Positions 22,873 to 34,000 of a stretch of 64,000 bases of DNA are shown here, piece after piece (position 1 is the first letter of the stretch; the number at the start of each line of letters is the position of its first letter). Source of the stretch: Onchocerca volvulus. Lineage: Eukaryota; Nematoda; Chromadorea; Rhabditida; Onchocercidae. The DNA lies in NCBI GenBank assembly GCA_000499405.2, contig HG738140.1, forward strand, positions 12,365,560 through 12,429,559, read 5' to 3'. The notes below the pieces were generated by a model that saw only the letters and a list, made by a program, of their open reading frames with translations, was not told the origin of the DNA and made no database searches. Both the position numbers and the translations under genes were made by a program.

Positions 22873-23155
22873 ATCCCATCATATTTATGTTATAAAATGT
22901 TTCAGTTTTACTGGAACTTTTTCATTTAAAGATTATCTATATAAAAGGAAGTTTCTCGAGTCATTAGTATCGGTACCAATATCATGGTCAAGAGCAGTTC
23001 AATCTCAATTCAATTTGAAAACACTTCGAAGACAACGGAACGATAATTCGATAATCGAACAGCACGAAGAACAGTTCATCAAGATCCATGCTTCAAGTGA
23101 ATCGATAGTTGTTAGAAGCAAAAGCAACAGCAATGATGGAATGAAAGATGAATGA
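22873..23155 (+). other. Open frame without ATG, possible exon or element remnant
   Basis: A frame open for about 94 codons ends with a stop at 23153-23155. Its C-terminal half reads LESLVSVPISWSRAVQSQ, LKTLRRQRNDNSIIEQHEEQ, then FIKIHASSESIVVRSKSNS. It is polar and helical and reads more like protein than chance AT-rich sequence. There is no ATG near the start; a TTTCAG at about 22900-22905 could be a splice acceptor. No family is recognised. It could be the last exon of an unseen gene or a transposon remnant. Confidence 0.25.
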
Positions 23156-23457
23156 TGGTCACAAAAAATACTTAATGACAGCGTAGTTTAATTTATCGCT
23201 GATTTACATGCATTTTATGGCAAGGGTAAATCTTGCACTACCGCTAACGGAATAGTTTTTTCATTCTAAAATGAAGACCAAAAGCCTTTTTTTCAAAGAC
23301 TTATTTCCAGTACTTCAAATATGATGATATAGTTTGTATATGTTTGTACAGGAAAAGTATACTTCACATAGTTTTTATCTTGAATCACAAATCATTTAAA
23401 CTTGACGGTCATAGAAGTGAAATAAACACTAAACGGCTGGATAAAAAAAAAAAGAAA

Positions 23458-23950
23458 TATTCTTCACATAGTTAAAGGATTTAGTAAAATTCTATCAAAT
23501 TTTCGGAAGTACGAAAACTTAAAAACAAGTAATTACAATATTGTAAAATGTATGGAATTTATTAAGTAATGCAGTATTGAACATATGGGGATTTATTGAA
23601 GCAGTGTGGAATGCATCAAATATTTTCTATACTTTCCGAATTAAAATTCAATAGAATTTTTGGTCTAAATCATTTCCAGCATAATTATATTTTTTTTTTG
23701 CGAATAAATTTATCAGTTAAATTTATTTCCTTGAATAAGAGGAAGTTTTGTTACGAAAATTAAACCAAAATATTTCTGAATGATAATCGGGAGTAATCAT
23801 AACTTCCAATATTTAGTAATTATTTTTTTCAATATTTAGTAATTATTTCAATATTTAGTAACTACTCATTGAAATTAAGAAAATGAAACATCAAGGATTT
23901 TAGTGAAAAGTATTCAAAAGAATAATTCATCGCTCTTATCATTAACGATA
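23458..23950 (+). repeat. Dispersed repeat, pair of 5272-5746 (uninterrupted copy)
   Basis: Same orientation and order as the 5.3 kb copy. It has a small internal triplication of TCAATATTTAGTAATTATT at about 23805-23870. Past the point where the 5.3 kb copy meets a Helitron end, this copy runs on with GCTCTTATCATTAACGATAA, so it acts as an empty-site reference for that insertion. Confidence 0.7.
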
Positions 23951-24287
23951 AGCACGACAGCTCTCTTATTCCATCTTTCCGGTAAAATTGGTTCAAACCA
24001 CTTTCAATTCAGTAAAAAAAAATTGCATTTATAAATAAGAATTATTTTGAATAAACTCAATATAGTATAAAAAAGTGAAAACAATGGTTTTGATTCAAAT
24101 TGTGGATGGAAGGTCATTCTTTGGCAAATCATACCGTGTCATCGCGCCATCACATCTTCACAAAGATTCTCTGAAAATATATTTTTTATCGATGGTAAAA
24201 CTGATATCATCAGCAAGCCAACTGCATAATTATAGTTAAAAATCATAAGTATAAATTTCTGCTTCTTTTCTGGTGATTTGTTTTATT

Positions 24288-25090
24288 AAAAATTAATTTT
24301 GCACGCAAGATTTTTATAAAATTCTTTAAATGATGTCCTTTTTTTTTTTTCTTCTTTGTCGTCTTTTGCTTGGAGTATAACTAAGATTGAAAAAATCTTT
24401 ATGACATAAAGTTTACAGGTGTCTTTCAAGTTCTTTCTATTGTGTATTGTGTTTGCGAATACTGGACGACTCCTCACGTATTTTAGTCAAAAATACTTTA
24501 CCTAATAAAGTGTTTAAAAATCTTAGTGTCTGAAGTATTCCTATCCACAAGAACCAAGTTTCACGATAGATGTCATGAAAAAAGAAAAGGAAGGGAAATG
24601 TTATTCTGAAAATCTGATAAAGTACCATCAATATTGCAGCGTAATTGCACAACTGCACACTGAAAGTGGATGTATTTTCCTCTACAACACTATTAATTAT
24701 AAAAATAAAAATTAATACCGAATGTTTATTGAAACAATTTTTATTCGATTCTCTTCCGTAAAAATTTCTTGGGCCTCATATATGCGACATGGAAATATCG
24801 TATGAAAAGTAGAGCAAATGAGGAATAAATCGCAAAACCAAATGCGAGATTATTCATTGACTGCTGGCAAACCTTTGAAACTTACACAATTCAAATTTAA
24901 ATTTAAGAAAAAAAAGCGTAATCATTAAAATTTTGTTAAATAAATCGTCTATTAAAATGATTATTGCGATTTTCCGAAATTCTGGCAAAGATTTTGTAGA
25001 ACCATGATATATACGTCACACATTAGCGTCTCGAAAGGAATTCACAATGCTAATCACTAAATTATTGCATCGAATTCACTTATTAATTTG
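24288..25090 (-). repeat. Segmental duplicate of the elongase 3' region (9300-10080)
   Basis: About 800 bases follow 9300-10080 in order: CAAGATTTTT.TAAAATYCTT, ACTAAGATTGAAAAAATCTT, ATGACATAAAGTTT.CAGG, AATGTTATTCTGAAAA, CCGAATGTTTATTGAA, the last elongase exon, then AATTCAAATTTAAATTTAA, ATTTTGTTAAATAAATC, and CACATTAGC.TCTCGAA. Bases 24435-24560 differ from the parental copy. It includes the 3' UTR, exon 5 and the adjoining intron, but not exons 1-4. Confidence 0.8.
24741..24872 (-). pseudogene. Orphan duplicate of elongase exon 5, frame intact
   Basis: The minus strand reads VCQQSMNNLAFGFAIYSSFA, then LLFIRYFHVAYMRPKK, then FLRKRIE and a stop. It has exactly the same length (132 bases) and acceptor context as exon 5 of the gene at 9708-14987. 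About eight residues differ, mostly conservatively, and there is no stop or shift. I found no partner exons with the MNFSVH or HWYHH motifs between 24.9 and 27.4 kb. It is therefore called a partial-duplication pseudogene, although use as an alternative terminal exon cannot be excluded from sequence alone. Confidence 0.75.
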
Positions 25091-25331
25091 ACTGTTGTAT
25101 TTCGAAACATGAGGTCCATGACAAATAATCAGTAGGATGGGATTATTTTTTGCAAATTTTATGATTGGATAATGGATGCTTTAGCAACTTGTAAATTGGT
25201 GATATTTTATATTGCTACCTTCGAAACTAATGATATTTCTTTCCTAATATATAAATCTCTCTCGAAAGAATGGGAATAAAGAAGAAATTAGTAAAAAAAG
25301 CAGTTCGCAACAAAACTCATTAAAAAAAACG

Positions 25332-25383
25332 ATGGCCAGGCTGTTATCTCTAAATAACATTTAGAAGATAACAGCCTGTCCAT
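25332..25383. other. Near-perfect hairpin, possible structured RNA
   Basis: The left arm ATGG-C-CAGGCTGTTATCT-CTAAA pairs with the right arm TTTAG-A-AGATAACAGCCTG-T-CCAT around a five-base loop TAACA. This gives 22 base pairs interrupted only by one C/T mismatch and one bulged A. Such a stem is far from chance in AT-rich DNA, because the 13-base inner arm contains a GC-rich end. It could be a small foldback element, a terminator-like structure, or a short miRNA-like precursor; the loop is small for the last. It has no visible flanking terminal repeats. Confidence 0.55.
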
Positions 25384-25539
25384 TAAAACAGACATTTGTA
25401 AATAATAAGTGGATTGTATAAAATATATTGAAATAATAATGATGGAAAACAATTTAGTCGTCCTGAAACTATTGGGAAATACTTCCATACATAGCTTAAA
25501 TTATAAAAAAAATTTGATCAATTCCAATCATATATTTGC

Positions 25540-26060
25540 CACTTATGGCAAAGGATATAGTATGGATGTGCAGAAAATGATATTTTGAAATAAAATTTCG
25601 TCAATATTTTAAAAATTTCAACTTCAAAATATAAAACGAAAATTTGTTTTATGTGTCTATAAATATTTCCACAGTAATAGTTGTTCAAGCAATAATTCTT
25701 TTACCATTCAGCTAATCGATTTCCATACAGTAATATTTAATTCAAACTTTTGTCCATGAGGTTTCAATCAGTCAGATTACACATAAGTCATTTACATTTC
25801 TCCGTGTGTTTTAATTTAAGAACATCGAAAAAGTCTTTTAGCCATAAAATGAATTAATTATGTTATGCAAAATATGAGACTATTTAATATTCGAATAGAA
25901 AACATTTTCCCATTAATAAAAGGATTTTATTCAAAAATTCCAAATATGTCAGCACATGAAATTAAACTTTCTAATCTTTGTCTGATATCATTCTTGAAAG
26001 TTATAAATCTAGAAACTTTCCGACAGAAGTTTAATTGCAGTCATAATTAAGTTGAAAATA
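25540..26060 (+). repeat. Inverted repeat, left arm (pairs with 29715-31045)
   Basis: About 510 bases are the reverse complement of the right arm. Shared strings on this strand include TTTTAAAAATTT.AACTTCAAAA, TTTTGTCCATGAGGTT.CAATC, AGTCAGATTACACATAAGTC, ATTTACATTTCTCCGTGTGTTTT, and GAAAACATTTTCCCATT. The 61-residue open frame at 25865-26050 is not conserved in the other arm, so I do not treat it as a gene. Confidence 0.8.
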
Positions 26061-27402
26061 AGTAATACCAGAAAATATAAACAAATTCGTTTGCCAGGAA
26101 ATGTTAAGGTTGCAATTGACATTTCTAATCCAACTTCGAGCAGTTTAATTCGCCATGATTGATAATGATTTCTGACGAAATTTGCATAGAAATTTTAGGG
26201 AATTTTTCACACTCACTAACAATATAAATAAAGTAAAACCATGACTAGCTTCATTTATATTGTATTCGCTTTCGTAGAGCTGTCTTGAAATTGGAATGTC
26301 AGGTGAAATATTTTTTGACTTCGGCGAAAAATCACTTAGGAAACATCGTGAAAATCAGGTGGATTTTTTGAATTTTCGTTATATTTTTAAATTTCATGGC
26401 TAATCGCAATGCTAATCAATGATGTTTTTGATTGTGCTGTGATGATCATAATATAATTTGGGATATTATATGTTTCGATTCAAATTGTAAAGTATCGAAT
26501 TTTGAAAACAATAGATTTCTGAGAGACAGATAAAAAAAACACAACCTAATATTTTTTATCTGTTGTAGTTGCTCTAAAAGAGGAGAAATTATAATTAAAT
26601 TGAGACCAATATTTAAATATATATAAATCAATCAATTTGAAAATTTGTGTTCATATGTCTTTGTTACAATCCCTAATCAGTATCTTGTCTTCAACTTATC
26701 AGAATTTTACCGATTTATGTTCACGTGATTTTAACATTATTTTAAGTTAAAGAAAGATGCAAGCTAATTGCATGCATGTTGTGATGGTTTCCCACATTTG
26801 CATGCACTTTTTTGTTCATATTAAGTATATTGTATCACCAATATGAAGGGATGATATGATATCAAAACTTAGGATAGAACAGCACAGCTAATAATGATTT
26901 TTATGGTTTTTCTATGGTATTACTAGTAATAAGCTGATGAGATATTTGCTCATATTTCCACATATAGTCTGTTTTATCAGCGAAGATCAAATTTTGTAAT
27001 TTCAACTTCGATAAAAAAAAACAATAGAACGTAAAATTTTAGAGCAGTTTTGTAAAAAAAGAAAACAAATTTTTGTTCATTGAACTTCTGATCATTTATA
27101 CATTATCCGATAACAATCTTCCATCAGTATCTGAATACTTAAATTTTCAGCATTGAAATAAGATCATACAATATTCATTGCATAGTTTTAATTTTCTGTA
27201 TCGTAAGATGAACAAGATTCTCTTTCGCAAGATTCTCGCAAGATGTCGCAAGATTCTCTTTTATTACGATATTAAAATTATATCAAAGAATTCTTCAACA
27301 AAAGATGAAAGCATGTCATATGAGTTTGTCTTTGTGCAGAAATAATATGCATACATCATTTGGATAATTAAATTGCTAAAAAGGTTTAATTATCATTCAT
27401 AG

Positions 27403-29203
27403 GTAGAATCAACCGAAAACAGAGAAGAAGACGCAAACTCGCCAAAGGGCAGAGGTGAAAGGAAAAAGCATCGCAACGCCAAACTTGATGAAGGCGTCTG
27501 GAAACGTACTGATTATGCAGAAGCTAATGCTGTATGTCTTCTGTCATTCCTAATTTTAATCTAGAAGAAAAAAATTACAAAAATATGATGGACTTAACAA
27601 TATGTCCAGATTCTTGTCAAGTATTTTTGTTCAAAAAAAAAAGCTGAAGAAAATTTTGTTTTATGCAAAATTTAGATAGATACAATGGATTTTTATGGTG
27701 GTAAAAAACAAGATGAAACTGAACATTCGGCAGTTCGAAAGAAACATCGCTCATGTATGTTAGAAGTTGAAAATTTAAATAATGCTTAACTTAATATTGC
27801 TTTTTAATTTTAATTGCAAGATGAATTGTAATTGTCAGCGATCAACTGTTACTGGATTCATCTGATGACAAAAGTATAGTAACCAAGTTTCCTTATAACA
27901 AATTATTTTCTTGCCATAAACAATTGTAAATTCAATCTCTTAGCTAACTTTAGGATTGTCTGTATTATCTCGAATAAAATTTCTCATTTTAATATATCTA
28001 AGTGAGAAAGAAATATTAAACCTTTTGTGATGAATCTCTTCATTTACATTGGAAATTTACTCAAATGATAAGTTCTTAATAAGTTCAGATCCTTTTTTGA
28101 GTAAAACCATCATTTGTTTATCTCTTAACTACACATATTTTGTTCCATTTAAATTTTAGCACATAAACAAAGAAGAAAATTGCGACATCGACAAAGAATG
28201 CGCGAAAAAGTATTGAACATTTCATTTATTAAAAACTAATACTTTTTCGTATTTATCATACTTAAAGCAGAAGTATTACCCATTTTTTTAGAAGTAAAAT
28301 GACTTCATTGTTTGGCAATTTTGCTTTATATATTCAGGAAAAAAAAGAGAAAAAACATGAAAAGGATGAGGAAGAATTGATCGCTTTTCCGAATGATAAC
28401 AGTGATACGAGTGAGGAAGATGAGAAAGAACGGAAAAGGCGGAAAAAAAAGAAAAAGAAACGTTCGCATGAGTTAGCTACTGATATCGATGCTGATAAAA
28501 AAGATAGTCGGTATCGATCGAAAACGAAGAAGAAGCAACGATCGGTCAGATACAAAGATTCCGGAACTGAGAACGTTGATGAAGGTGGTATTGAATTAGG
28601 AGATGAAGCAAGTTTAACCGAATCATCATCGCAATCATTGGTACGCTCAGATGAAAACACGAAAACAGCTCTATGTGCATCAATGGTGATCAGTTTTCAT
28701 GAGCTCCTAGTCGTAAAAATTGGTTTCAGTAAAGCGTGATATTAGCAGATAGCAATATTGATTATTTTTATGAGGCTTTCGTACTATTAGCTATTTTGAA
28801 ATTTTGAAATTTTCAAAAACATGTTTTAAAATTTCGAAAAATGCTTTTAGTATCAATTACATTTAAAAAAAAAAAAAGAATTTTAGCAATTTTAAGTACA
28901 ATTTTATTAATTACACGGAAATAACTAAACGACATACAAAAATCTTTCATGAAAAGTAAAAAATCAGAAAATGATTATTCCTGAGATTTTCAGGAACCAG
29001 TGATGCCTGACACTGATAGGGACAGTATAAAACCACCGATTAAATATGAAACCACATTTGAAGGTTTATCGACCTCGAAGTATATCAGCGAGGAATTACT
29101 TGTAGAACTACGATATTGGGCTGTGCTTGCTGTATTCATATGTTTACTCATCATTTATCGTAGTTTTTTGCTTCCAATCCAGTGTGATACCCAATTTCAA
29201 TAA
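27403..29203 (+). CDS. Unknown charged protein with one C-terminal membrane segment, five exons seen
   Basis: Exons: 27403-27531, 27676-27754, 28160-28209, 28338-28640, 28994-29203. The joins keep one frame for 256 residues to the TAA at 29201. Further 5' exons are likely, because the first exon starts at an acceptor and has no ATG. Visible features: KRTDYAEANA (exon 1), KKQDETEHSAVRKKHRS (exon 2), a basic HKQRRKLRHRQRMREK block (exon 3), a long Glu/Lys-rich, probably disordered exon 4 with KRRKKKKKKRSHE, and in exon 5 one hydrophobic helix, YWAVLAVFICLLIIYRSFLL, about 12 residues before the end. This suggests a tail-anchored or single-pass protein with a basic cytosolic or nuclear-facing region. 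I recognise no domain. Exon 4 could instead end at 28685. Confidence 0.6.
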
Positions 29204-29714
29204 TCAATTTAATTCTTGCTAATTATCATTGATAATCATATTGCTCGATTGCAATTTACACAATTTTAATGGCATATCAACAAATTTTTCATTCTTCGTT
29301 TTCACAGCAAATATGTCATACTGTAAAAATGTTTTTTTAACATTTCAATGATGGCAAAAGGAAATTTTTGTTTTCCATGAAGTCATACTAAGTGCTTCAA
29401 AATTGAGAGATTCATAAAAATTGAAACTTATAAATTTCATCTCATACTTGTATATTTCTTATAAATACTTATAAATTTCATCTCACAATGAATTCATAAT
29501 TAATTACTACAGCACTTGTGAGAAATAAATTATTAGATTTTGTTGTTTCTGCTGCTGGATAATAGAATTCGTTCGAGCCAGTATCCGAGATCAGAGATCC
29601 TTATCTATCTACTTTCGTTTTTTTCATTTTGAGTCCTTGTTCTATCGATCGCAACTTTAACATTTCTTTGCATTCGAATTTTTTCGTATTTTCTGATATT
29701 ACTTATTTTCAATT
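29204..29714. other. Intergenic, no gene seen
   Basis: Follows the stop of the membrane-protein gene, and so holds its 3' UTR. AT-rich with short direct repeats such as TTATAAATTTCATCTCA (twice, at about 29429-29480). Nothing else is identified. Confidence 0.5.
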
Positions 29715-31045
29715 AATTACCATTGCAATTAAATTTATGTCGAAAAGTTTCTCGATTTGTGACTTTTAAGAATGACATGAGGCAATTATTAGAAAATTTA
29801 ATGTCACTTGCTGACGTATTTGGAATTTTTGAATAAGATCTTTTTATGAATGGGAAAATGTTTTCTACTCGAATATTAAATAGTCTCATATTTTGCGTAA
29901 CACTTCTTCATATGAAGATAATTCATTCATTTTATAGCTAAAAGGTTTTTCCGATGTTCTTAAATTAAAACACACGGAGAAATGTAAATGACTTATGTGT
30001 AATCTGACTGATTGGAACCTCATGGACAAAAGTTTCGATAAAGTCGCTGAAATGAGCACTGCAAGGATTTCTTTCTAAAGCCAAATGAAACGATTAAATT
30101 TCGAATAAATAAAAGATGAAAGAATGAAATTAATTGCAAAAATTATTCGTGTAAAAGAGCAATCTTTAGGATATTAATTCTGGATGATTAATTCATTCTA
30201 CAGCTAAAAGACTTTTCCGATGCTCTAAAATCTTGAATTAATTTATTTTGATCTTTTTCTTTTTTCCTCCAGAAAACTTTGCTAAAAAGCGGCCAATTTT
30301 TTAACAAACAAAAGTTTAAATTAATTTTATAGAATATTCATTCGAATCTTGCGAATCCCGACTTATTGAAATGCAAATGCTAATAACTGAATAGGACGAA
30401 GTACGACATGGCAATGCATTTTTCGAAAATTTCACACTGTGCCAAGAATATTATCATACATTTTGATTGCTGAAAATTAAACAATCAGTCAATCTAATGG
30501 GCAAAATGACAAAACGACCAAGCATTATAAGTTTTTTCAGGTTAAACATTTGGAAAAAAAAGCGATAGTTTATGGGGAGATGAAAAGCCTGAGAGTTATT
30601 GGCCATCGTAAGATCCTTTACTGAAGCAGTTGGATATTGATATTTGAAATTGGTCTATTTTAGCTTGTTCTACCTGTTAATCATTAGTTTATTATTATAA
30701 AAATACCAAAGAGTAGTGAAAAGAGAAGTTTCAATAATATTTTTTCATCACACAATATAGTAACTGATCGCTTCTAGTATATTGAATGGTACTACTAGAC
30801 ATGTCTGTTCATACTATCACAAGGTCATACAGTTCACTGAATTAAATATTACTATTTGAAAATAGATTAGCTGAATGGTAGAAGAATCATTGCCTTAGCA
30901 ACTGTTATTATGGAAATATTTATAGACACATAAGTAAACAAACATTTGTTTTACGTTTTGAAGTTAAAATTTTTGAAATATTGCCAAAAATTTTGCTTCA
31001 AAATATATAAGCACATTCATTTCCGATGTAATAAATGGCGAATTC
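29715..31045 (-). repeat. Inverted repeat, right arm, split by an insertion
   Basis: Reverse-complement match of 25540-26060 in two parts: about 29715-30017 and 30839-31045. The homology stops at ..CTCATGGACAAAAGTTT and resumes at AATTAAATATTACT.., which are directly adjacent in the left arm. The two arms flank the gene at 27403-29203. Confidence 0.8.
30018..30838. mobile_element. ~820-base insertion defined by the empty left arm
   Basis: Present between two bases that are neighbours in the other repeat arm. It begins CGATAAAGTCGCTGAAATGA and ends GTCATACAGTTCACTG. I see no terminal inverted repeats, target duplication or coding text. An internal stretch (ATTCATTCTACAGCTAAAAG, then a CTTTTCCGATGCTCT segment, near 30190) repeats part of the surrounding arm at 29925-29960. 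It may be a non-autonomous element or a rearranged segment. A deletion in the left arm is the alternative explanation. Confidence 0.45.
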
Positions 31046-34000
31046 AAAAGGTTTTTTAAGCGGAAATTATAAAAATCTTTGGTCTATAGCTTAAGTTGAA
31101 CCCGATATGATCAAACAACCTTTAGCATTTATCCTCTTCATTATTGATATGAATTGCATATACCTGATTAACTAACTTTTATTAATGCCGCCGATCTAGA
31201 AATCGTTATCAGGCATCACTGAACATTTCTCAGATATTACTAAACAAAGCATTAGGCTGAATCATTTCACTGATATAATACCACTTGAGAAGTGAAGCAA
31301 TCAAAATTCAAAATCTTTTCCACATGAGAAAATATTTAAAATAATAGATTAATTTTTGTGAGGAAAGAAAACGATCAACATTTGTTTTCATCTTCACCAT
31401 TTTCAAAACAATGAATCACGATAGTTTGAAACTGCAAGCACAAAATATTTACAATTTTGATTGTTGATTCTTTTTTAAAAAATTGTTGAAGTGAACACAT
31501 CATTGTCTCATTTCTACATTTTTTTAAATGTATTATTTTTTAGGATTTTTAATTTTGACTTTTTTTTCCATTTTTCCTGAAAAATTTTAGCATAAAATAA
31601 TTTACCGAATTTCACATTTCACTTATTCAAGCCGTTTTCATCTTTGTGAAATGTTTTCCGTTATTTAAATATTTTAATAAAAAAAAGTGCGAAAAAGAAT
31701 GATAATGATCTCCAAAATAAAATATCACAGCAATTTAAAAATATTACATTACGGATCTTTTTGTAGGTTTAGTAAAAATTCCTATTTTTTCCATTTTTTA
31801 AATTTCTAAATTTCCATTTTTATTGTCCTGCTACTTTTAATTTTCCCTTAATATTTTGTATTTCGAATGAAATATGATGCATTACATAGCTCATTATACA
31901 AATTTCATTATCAACTCGAGCAATTTGAAGTTTTTCACTTAGCAACGAAAATGCTCTTATCAACTTAAAATTGAGTGATAAATTTTTTTCTGACGTTTGG
32001 AAACAAAACTAGTTTAGTAAGTGATAAGTTCAAAATCAATAATGCATATTTATATGGATTATTTTTAACACATATATTATTTCATTTATTATATATACAA
32101 TGTGCATTTCCCTATATCTAATAAAATTTCAGATTAATTTTTCATGACAAATCAGAAAGATTATAATTTGTTGAATTAAACGAAAGACACTTTACTTAAT
32201 TTTTTCAAATCGAAACTTCAGAATCGTTTTTTTTTTTTCATTGATTCACATTGAGACAAATTATAATTTCATATGCATTATTTTATAAAAATTATCAATA
32301 GCTTTAAAATAATTGATAAAATAAGTGATAAAAGGAGTAAAATGCATATCTGAATAGAACTTCAGAAAAGTTATAACTGGTCAAGCTTAATAGTATTTTT
32401 TTATTCCACTTGTAGTAACTTTTCAATTTTATTCTTTTTGATGCATTAAAAATTCTTACCTAAATATTACTTATTAATTCTAGCATAATTTTAATTTGTA
32501 AGTGTAACAACTCTGATATTGATAACTTTTAATTTTTGATCTCTGAATCTCTGTTAAACGAGAATGACAATTTAATTTACTCGAAAAGTTTAATCAATTT
32601 CTTGAATATTTTAATCTTTGATACTAACGAAGATATTAATATGAAGCAAGTGCTATCTGCTATCACTAGAATAATAGATAACTAATTTTTTAATGATATA
32701 TCCATTTTTAAACTTTTGACTCAACAGGTACCACAAAAAAGTGATAACAACATCTGGGCTAAGAATCAATTATGGCCATATCATTTTTTATGCATTCACT
32801 ACATCATTACCTATTTATTAAATTTGATTAATTATTTACCGATCATTCCGGAAAGTAATTCATGGTAGCTTTAATAAAATTTTTTCATCAATGTTTAAAT
32901 TGATTTTGAAATAATAATTTGTCCTAATTGTTGTTTTATAAAGAATATGAAATCATTTGGGAATGAATTTATTAAGTATAGGTTGATACGAATTTTTTAT
33001 AAAATATATAGATATAAGTTATCGCTGTTATTTTTCTCTCTTATAAAATTCAATTTAAAAATTCAATATCTCTGATAAGCTCAATCTTACAAAAATCAGT
33101 TTATTTTTGAATTCAATTGATATTTTTCAAATGACAACTCATCTTTTGCTACTACCACAACTTAAATATTCCTTCGGGGGTATTGAAAAAAAAAAAATCC
33201 CAGTGTTTTAGTATATTAGTCATTTTCAATTCTAAATGCGATATATCATCCTTTCCCCTCTATGACATATATATTTTCAGGAGATTTTGCAAGATTTTTA
33301 CTTCTTACTCCTTTCTCGGAGAAATAAATGCCAGCTGTATTTGACAAGAAATCATTTTCAGATATGAATAGTGGACAAGGAGAGATATTTCCTAGCATCT
33401 AAATTAATCAAATTATTATTTTTTTTTCTCCAAATGAACACATTTATGATAGCTAACGATATTTTTCTCAACAATTTTCCTTCTTTTTTACCAAAAATCT
33501 TTCATTTTCTCTCTCAACATATTGTTCCTAACAAGATTTCATTTTTGAATATGAATTATTCTATTCATTCTTTTCTTTTTTCTAATTTTTTTTCCCAAAC
33601 GCAACGAATTAGCAACAATTTGACTGACAAATCCACACATTAATTGATTTATATATACACATATATATGCGCCTCATCACTATTGCTTTTTTTCGTTTCA
33701 AAAAAAATTTAATCGATATCGAAACGAAATCTCGTTCTGAGTATGTCTGGAAACTTTCATTTTTGAAGACTTTCATGTCTTCTTTTATCTCTTCTTAAAA
33801 TGATATAACTGATGAAGCATTCTTGCTCAGATTTGGATTTAACGCCGAGTATCTGTTTTCACAAAAAATCTGATGAACTTTTCATGAAAAAATCAGTTAT
33901 CTTCTTTTTTTCTGATAATGACTAATGATACTATTTAGTATATTAATGATATCATTTTAACAATAATACCTTCTCAACAATAATATCATTTGAGCACCAA

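Noticed and set aside
25865..26050. 61-codon open frame in the left inverted-repeat arm
   Set aside because: The corresponding frame in the right arm is broken and no motif is present.
28299..28739. 146-codon open frame taken as a whole gene
   Set aside because: Only the part from the acceptor at 28337 to a donor at 28640 (or 28685) fits an exon of the longer gene; the ends are intronic.
33371..33643. 90-codon hydrophobic open frame
   Set aside because: Phe/Leu/Ser-rich translation of T-rich DNA, without splice context or recognisable motif.
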